Assembly (NCBI GenBank): GCA_018699735.1 | Contig: JABIRP010000024.1 | Coordinates: forward strand, 1-51,579 | Direction of reading: 5' to 3' | DNA: 51,579 nt | Source: Rhodospirillaceae bacterium | Lineage (GTDB): Bacteria; Pseudomonadota; Alphaproteobacteria; Thalassobaculales; Thalassobaculaceae | Shown here: positions 48,802 through 51,579 of the stretch, piece by piece | Layout of the letters: every line of letters begins with the position of its first letter | Position numbering within the stretch: position 1 is the first letter of the stretch | Position numbers and translations under genes: made by a program | Notes under the pieces: generated by a model | Seen by the model: the letters and a program-made list of their open reading frames with translations, nothing else | Told to the model about the DNA's origin: nothing | Databases searched by the model: none

Positions 48802-50790
48802 ATGGTGGCCGCTCTCGGTGACGTACCGGTCTCGAAGCGTCTCGAGATCATGCGGCAACCAGAGGAATGGCGCGGCTACGCTCGGCTATCGACCATTCTT
48901 AGCGGCGCCGATGCGGCGCGACTGTTACAGCGCGCGATCTGTCTAGCGCCCGATACGCCAGCTCTGTATCACAATCTCGCAAACAATCGAGTTGGCAGAA
49001 ACGGTGTATCGGATGTTTGGTCGACCCGTCGCCGGGCTGTAATTTTGGAACCAGGGCTTTCGCAGTGTTGGTCAGCCCTTGGTGAATCTGAAATGGCACA
49101 TGGTCTCCCGGTCGCAGCGGCAACGCTGTATCTACGTTCGGTCGTATCACAAGGAGGCGATGTTCGAACGCGGGGGCGGCTGGCGCAGGCCTTGGCGGCG
49201 GCGGACCAGGCAGAAAAATCAATAGCGCATGGCGAACTGGCGATCCGCGAGGCGGCAGGAGACCCTGTCAAAGCGGCTGCGGCCTGGACCACACATATCG
49301 CTAATCTCCGCAAGTTAGATCGGCAAAAAGAAGCGTTGGCCACAGCGTTCCTCGCGCTGGCTTGTGAGACCTTTGACCAAGGTGGCGAACTGGTTCTCTT
49401 GGCGCTCATCCGCGAGATGTCTGACGAAACGACGGTTGCCAAGGCGCGTCGCAGTTTGTTGATGCTGCGTCCAGCCGATTTTCGGCATCTTTGCGACCAT
49501 TCTCTTGATCAAATGGAGGACGGTCACTTAGTGCGCTCGGAATTGATATTGCGGCGGGTTCGCTGCATTTACCCGGCTTACCCTACGCTCTATGCCAATA
49601 TGGCTGTTGTTTCGCGTCGGCGAGGCCGCGGTGATATCGGTGTGGGGTATGGTCGCCGGGCCGTTTGCATTGATCCGAAATCGGCAACGGCGTGGCATAA
49701 TCTTGGGGTCGCGCATCGAGACATCTCGGAGATCGCATTGTCTGGTCGATTTCATCGCCGTGCTGCGATGCTGGCGCCGGAGGATCACAGAATGGTCTAT
49801 GACCATGCGATTTGCGCCTTGGCGTTGGGGGACTTTGAAACAGGACTCGTTGACTACGAAGCGCGCTGGTCAATAGATCAGGTCTCATCTGATCGTAAGG
49901 CTGGGACGGATGCCAGTTTTGCTCTGCAGATGTGGCGCGGCGAAGCGACGCGTGGGCGAAGCGTGTTGGTTTGGGGAGAGCAAGGCCTGGGAGATGAAAT
50001 CTGGGGGGCTGGGTACGCTCTTCATTTTGGGCGCACTGCTGACAGTGTGATTGAGTGCGATGCGCGGTTGGTTCCATTGCTGCGACGATCTTGCCTGCGT
50101 GGTGGAATCCGGATAGTTCCGCGAACAGAGCCCGCATCGAAACCAGCATTGGAGGCAAATCTGCAGTGCGCAATGGGAAGCCTACCGCTTTTTTTGCATA
50201 GAAGCGGACGACGGACGGCGTGGCCGTCTCCGTCAAAGTATCTTCGCCCGGATCGAAACCGCACAGACAAGTTGCGCCGCCGATACCGCGCCTTGGCAGG
50301 CGATCGCAGAGTTATCGGGATATCTTGGTTCACCCGAAAGCCAATTCCTGAAAGATCCTACACCGCACCTTTGGAGAACTGGGGCGCGTTATTGCAGCAT
50401 AAGGGGTTGTTCTTCGTGAGTTTGCAGTACGGAGAGATCGCTAAAGAACTGCATCAGGCCCGGGTGCGCGGTGTGCCTGAAATATATGTCGATCCAGAGA
50501 TCGATACGGAAAATGATATAGACGGCCTTGCAGCGCAAATCGCCGCTCTGGATGCGATTGTTTCGATAGCAAATCTGACCGTGCCATTGGCCAACGCTGT
50601 AGGCACACCGGCGCATGTAATCTTGCGACCATCCCAATACGACTGGCGGTATACCCAGCAACAAAGGGAATCGCCTTGGCTTCCGACGGCAAGACTGTAT
50701 TGGCCGGCAAAAGGGGAAAGCTGGTCAACGGTGGTCGCAAGAGTCGCAGAGGCACTCACTTCCGAAATCGCATCCGATACATATTTATAA
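48802..50790 (+). CDS. TPR protein with C-terminal glycosyltransferase-like (GT9/OGT-type) domain
   Basis: This 662-residue protein starts at ATG 48802 just after the previous stop. A longer frame to 48751 would overlap that gene. The N-terminal half is a TPR array with units such as YPTLYANMAVVSRRRGRGDIGVGYGRRAV and AWHNLGVAHRD. The C-terminal half (about 370-660) has VLVWGEQGLGDEIWGAGYALHF, FFVSLQYGEIAKEL and DAIVSIANLTVPLANAVGTPAHVIL, then SPWLPTARLYWP. This is the pattern of TPR-linked glycosyltransferases common in flagellin- and surface-glycan loci. It could add the sugar made by the two preceding enzymes, but donor and acceptor are unknown. Confidence 0.86.
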   Translation: MVAALGDVPVSKRLEIMRQPEEWRGYARLSTILSGADAARLLQRAICLAPDTPALYHNLANNRVGRNGVSDVWSTRRRAVILEPGLSQCWSALGESEMAHGLPVAAATLYLRSVVSQGGDVRTRGRLAQALAAADQAEKSIAHGELAIREAAGDPVKAAAAWTTHIANLRKLDRQKEALATAFLALACETFDQGGELVLLALIREMSDETTVAKARRSLLMLRPADFRHLCDHSLDQMEDGHLVRSELILRRVRCIYPAYPTLYANMAVVSRRRGRGDIGVGYGRRAVCIDPKSATAWHNLGVAHRDISEIALSGRFHRRAAMLAPEDHRMVYDHAICALALGDFETGLVDYEARWSIDQVSSDRKAGTDASFALQMWRGEATRGRSVLVWGEQGLGDEIWGAGYALHFGRTADSVIECDARLVPLLRRSCLRGGIRIVPRTEPASKPALEANLQCAMGSLPLFLHRSGRRTAWPSPSKYLRPDRNRTDKLRRRYRALAGDRRVIGISWFTRKPIPERSYTAPLENWGALLQHKGLFFVSLQYGEIAKELHQARVRGVPEIYVDPEIDTENDIDGLAAQIAALDAIVSIANLTVPLANAVGTPAHVILRPSQYDWRYTQQQRESPWLPTARLYWPAKGESWSTVVARVAEALTSEIASDTYL

Positions 50791-51262
50791 TATGATGTCC
50801 CAAATCGGCCGCTGCGGCACCTGGGGTTGATATCGTGGGTGCTTGGTGCATGGCACCGACTTGAGTGCGGTTCAGCATAATAATGCGTACGATGTCGAAG
50901 AATTGGCGAACCGGCGAAGTTAAGAATTCTTGCTTTCTTATTGAAACTCCAGGATAGTATCCCGCGTACGATGCGTGTCTACGTCGCGACGTGTCAATTA
51001 AGTCACACTCAAACGGGAATCATTTGAGCGAGACTGGATGCGCGGCGCGGGGAAGGCTAAGCGGCTTGCACGGCTTAAAATTTCGTTGTATGAACAAACC
51101 GCTGGTTACCGACCGGGCCCAGCGATGCGTGAGAGAGTTACGGCGTTAAGTTTGAAGAGCTACGGCGAGGGGGATGTAGTCCATCCAAGAGCTGTAACTC
51201 AGAAATGTCGAGCGAACGACGCGTGAACAACATAGTTTCGAAGTGCTAAATGGGGATCATAA
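50791..51262. other. Non-coding interval before the RTX gene
   Basis: I find no convincing gene in these 472 bp. A 62-residue open frame at 51038-51226 has no protein-family character. A perfect 12-base palindrome, ACGTCGCGACGT, lies at 50981-50992, and GCGTACGATG occurs twice. No T-run terminator is seen after the TPR gene. The promoter for the RTX gene at 51263 presumably lies here. Confidence 0.6.
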
Positions 51263-51579
51263 ATGGCTATCAGCGGAACGACCTCTTCTGACAACATCTC
51301 GGGCACCGGTAATTCGGATACGATTACGGGTCTAGCTGGCGGAGATACAATTTCGGCGCTTGGTGGTGCCGATATGATTTTTGGCAACCAAGGCGTCGAC
51401 AGTATTTTGGCGGCAGGCGGTTCTGACACCGTCTATGGCGGCCAGGATGGTGATCGGATTGACGGCAGCGACGGCAGCGATCAGCTGTTCGGTAACTTCG
51501 GCAATGACACGATCACAGCCGGTGCTGACAGCGATACCGTTTACGGCGGCCAAGACAACGACTCGATCTCGGGCGGCGG
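51263..51579 (+). CDS. RTX-repeat (hemolysin-type calcium-binding) protein, 5' part
   Basis: The frame opens at ATG 51263 (GGGGAT six bases upstream) and runs off the window with at least 105 codons. The protein begins MAISGTTSSDNISGTG and goes straight into Gly/Asp-rich RTX nonapeptides such as ITGLAGGDTIS, DTVYGGQDGDRI and LFGNFGNDTIT. These bind calcium when the protein is exported by type I secretion. No signal peptide is present, as expected for that route. The repeats resemble those of the RTX protease at 11524 (shared DTxYGGQxD core), so the two may share an exporter elsewhere. Partial, so the C-terminal function is not visible. Confidence 0.88.
   Translation, partial: MAISGTTSSDNISGTGNSDTITGLAGGDTISALGGADMIFGNQGVDSILAAGGSDTVYGGQDGDRIDGSDGSDQLFGNFGNDTITAGADSDTVYGGQDNDSISGG

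Noticed and set aside
51038-51226. 62-residue open frame before the RTX gene
   Set aside because: No ribosome site of note, no family character and basic low-complexity start; treated as non-coding.

Overview
The window looks like a piece of an alphaproteobacterial chromosome, probably a marine or soil Rhodospirillales-type organism. This rests on the high-GC codon usage, the gene families (VRxQYEENPYPRW TPR-methyltransferase, RTX proteins, sugar-acid catabolism, large nonulosonate/glycan island) and abundant start/stop overlaps. The species cannot be named from sequence alone. Nearly all of it is protein coding. I see no rRNA, no complete tRNA, no CRISPR array, and no transposase or integrase.

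Layout. (1) 1-3205: two paralogous pentapeptide-repeat proteins flanking a small unknown protein, all on the minus strand. (2) 3354-7702: an RND efflux pump and its adaptor, minus strand, divergent from a TPR-methyltransferase fusion at 7871. (3) 9767-15018: accessory single genes, comprising an acetolactate-synthase-like ThDP enzyme, a secreted V8-like protease with RTX repeats coupled to a tiny lipoprotein, a SnoaL/ABM/zinc-ribbon fusion and a PPOX-family protein. (4) 15263-22778: a sugar-acid module. It has an altronate/galactarate dehydratase family enzyme behind a strong palindromic operator, an SDR, an HpcH/HpaI aldolase, an AT-rich orphan gene, then a tightly overlapped kinase-enolase-2-hydroxyacid dehydrogenase operon. 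The enolase lacks two canonical active-site residues. (5) 22889-28634: a divergent pair of operons. A CMAH-like metallo-beta-lactamase-fold protein and a PhyH dioxygenase lie on the minus strand. A radical SAM/SPASM protein, an AAC(3)-family acetyltransferase and a DUF4910 peptidase-like protein, all ATGA-coupled, lie on the plus strand. (6) 28591-43496: a 13-gene minus-strand glycan operon that starts with a NeuB-family synthase. (7) 43607-46148: a GMC oxidoreductase and a tandem PilZ protein. (8) 46411-50790: a plus-strand nucleotide-sugar module (UDP-HexNAc 6-dehydrogenase, WbpB-like dehydrogenase, TPR glycosyltransferase-like protein). (9) 51263 to the end: the 5' part of an RTX-repeat protein that runs off the window.

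How it may work together. Region 6 has a PEP-condensing nonulosonate synthase, an aminotransferase, a WecD-like acetyltransferase, a SpsF-like cytidylyltransferase and a WbpG/PseA-type N-acetyl-sugar amidotransferase with an AsnB-type glutaminase. It also has three methyltransferases and a second asparagine-synthetase homologue that has lost its catalytic Cys2. The simplest reading is synthesis of an acetamidino, possibly N-methylated, diamino sugar or nonulosonic acid for the cell surface or flagellin. The hydrolysing 2-epimerase expected for a sialic/legionaminic route is not in the window, and WbpA/WbpB-like enzymes in region 8 leave a 2,3-diaminouronate product as a real alternative. Region 5 looks like a tailoring set for the same glycan. 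Region 4 could run from an aldarate-type acid through tartronate semialdehyde/glycerate and 2-phosphoglycerate to PEP, the co-substrate of the NeuB-type enzyme. That link is an inference.
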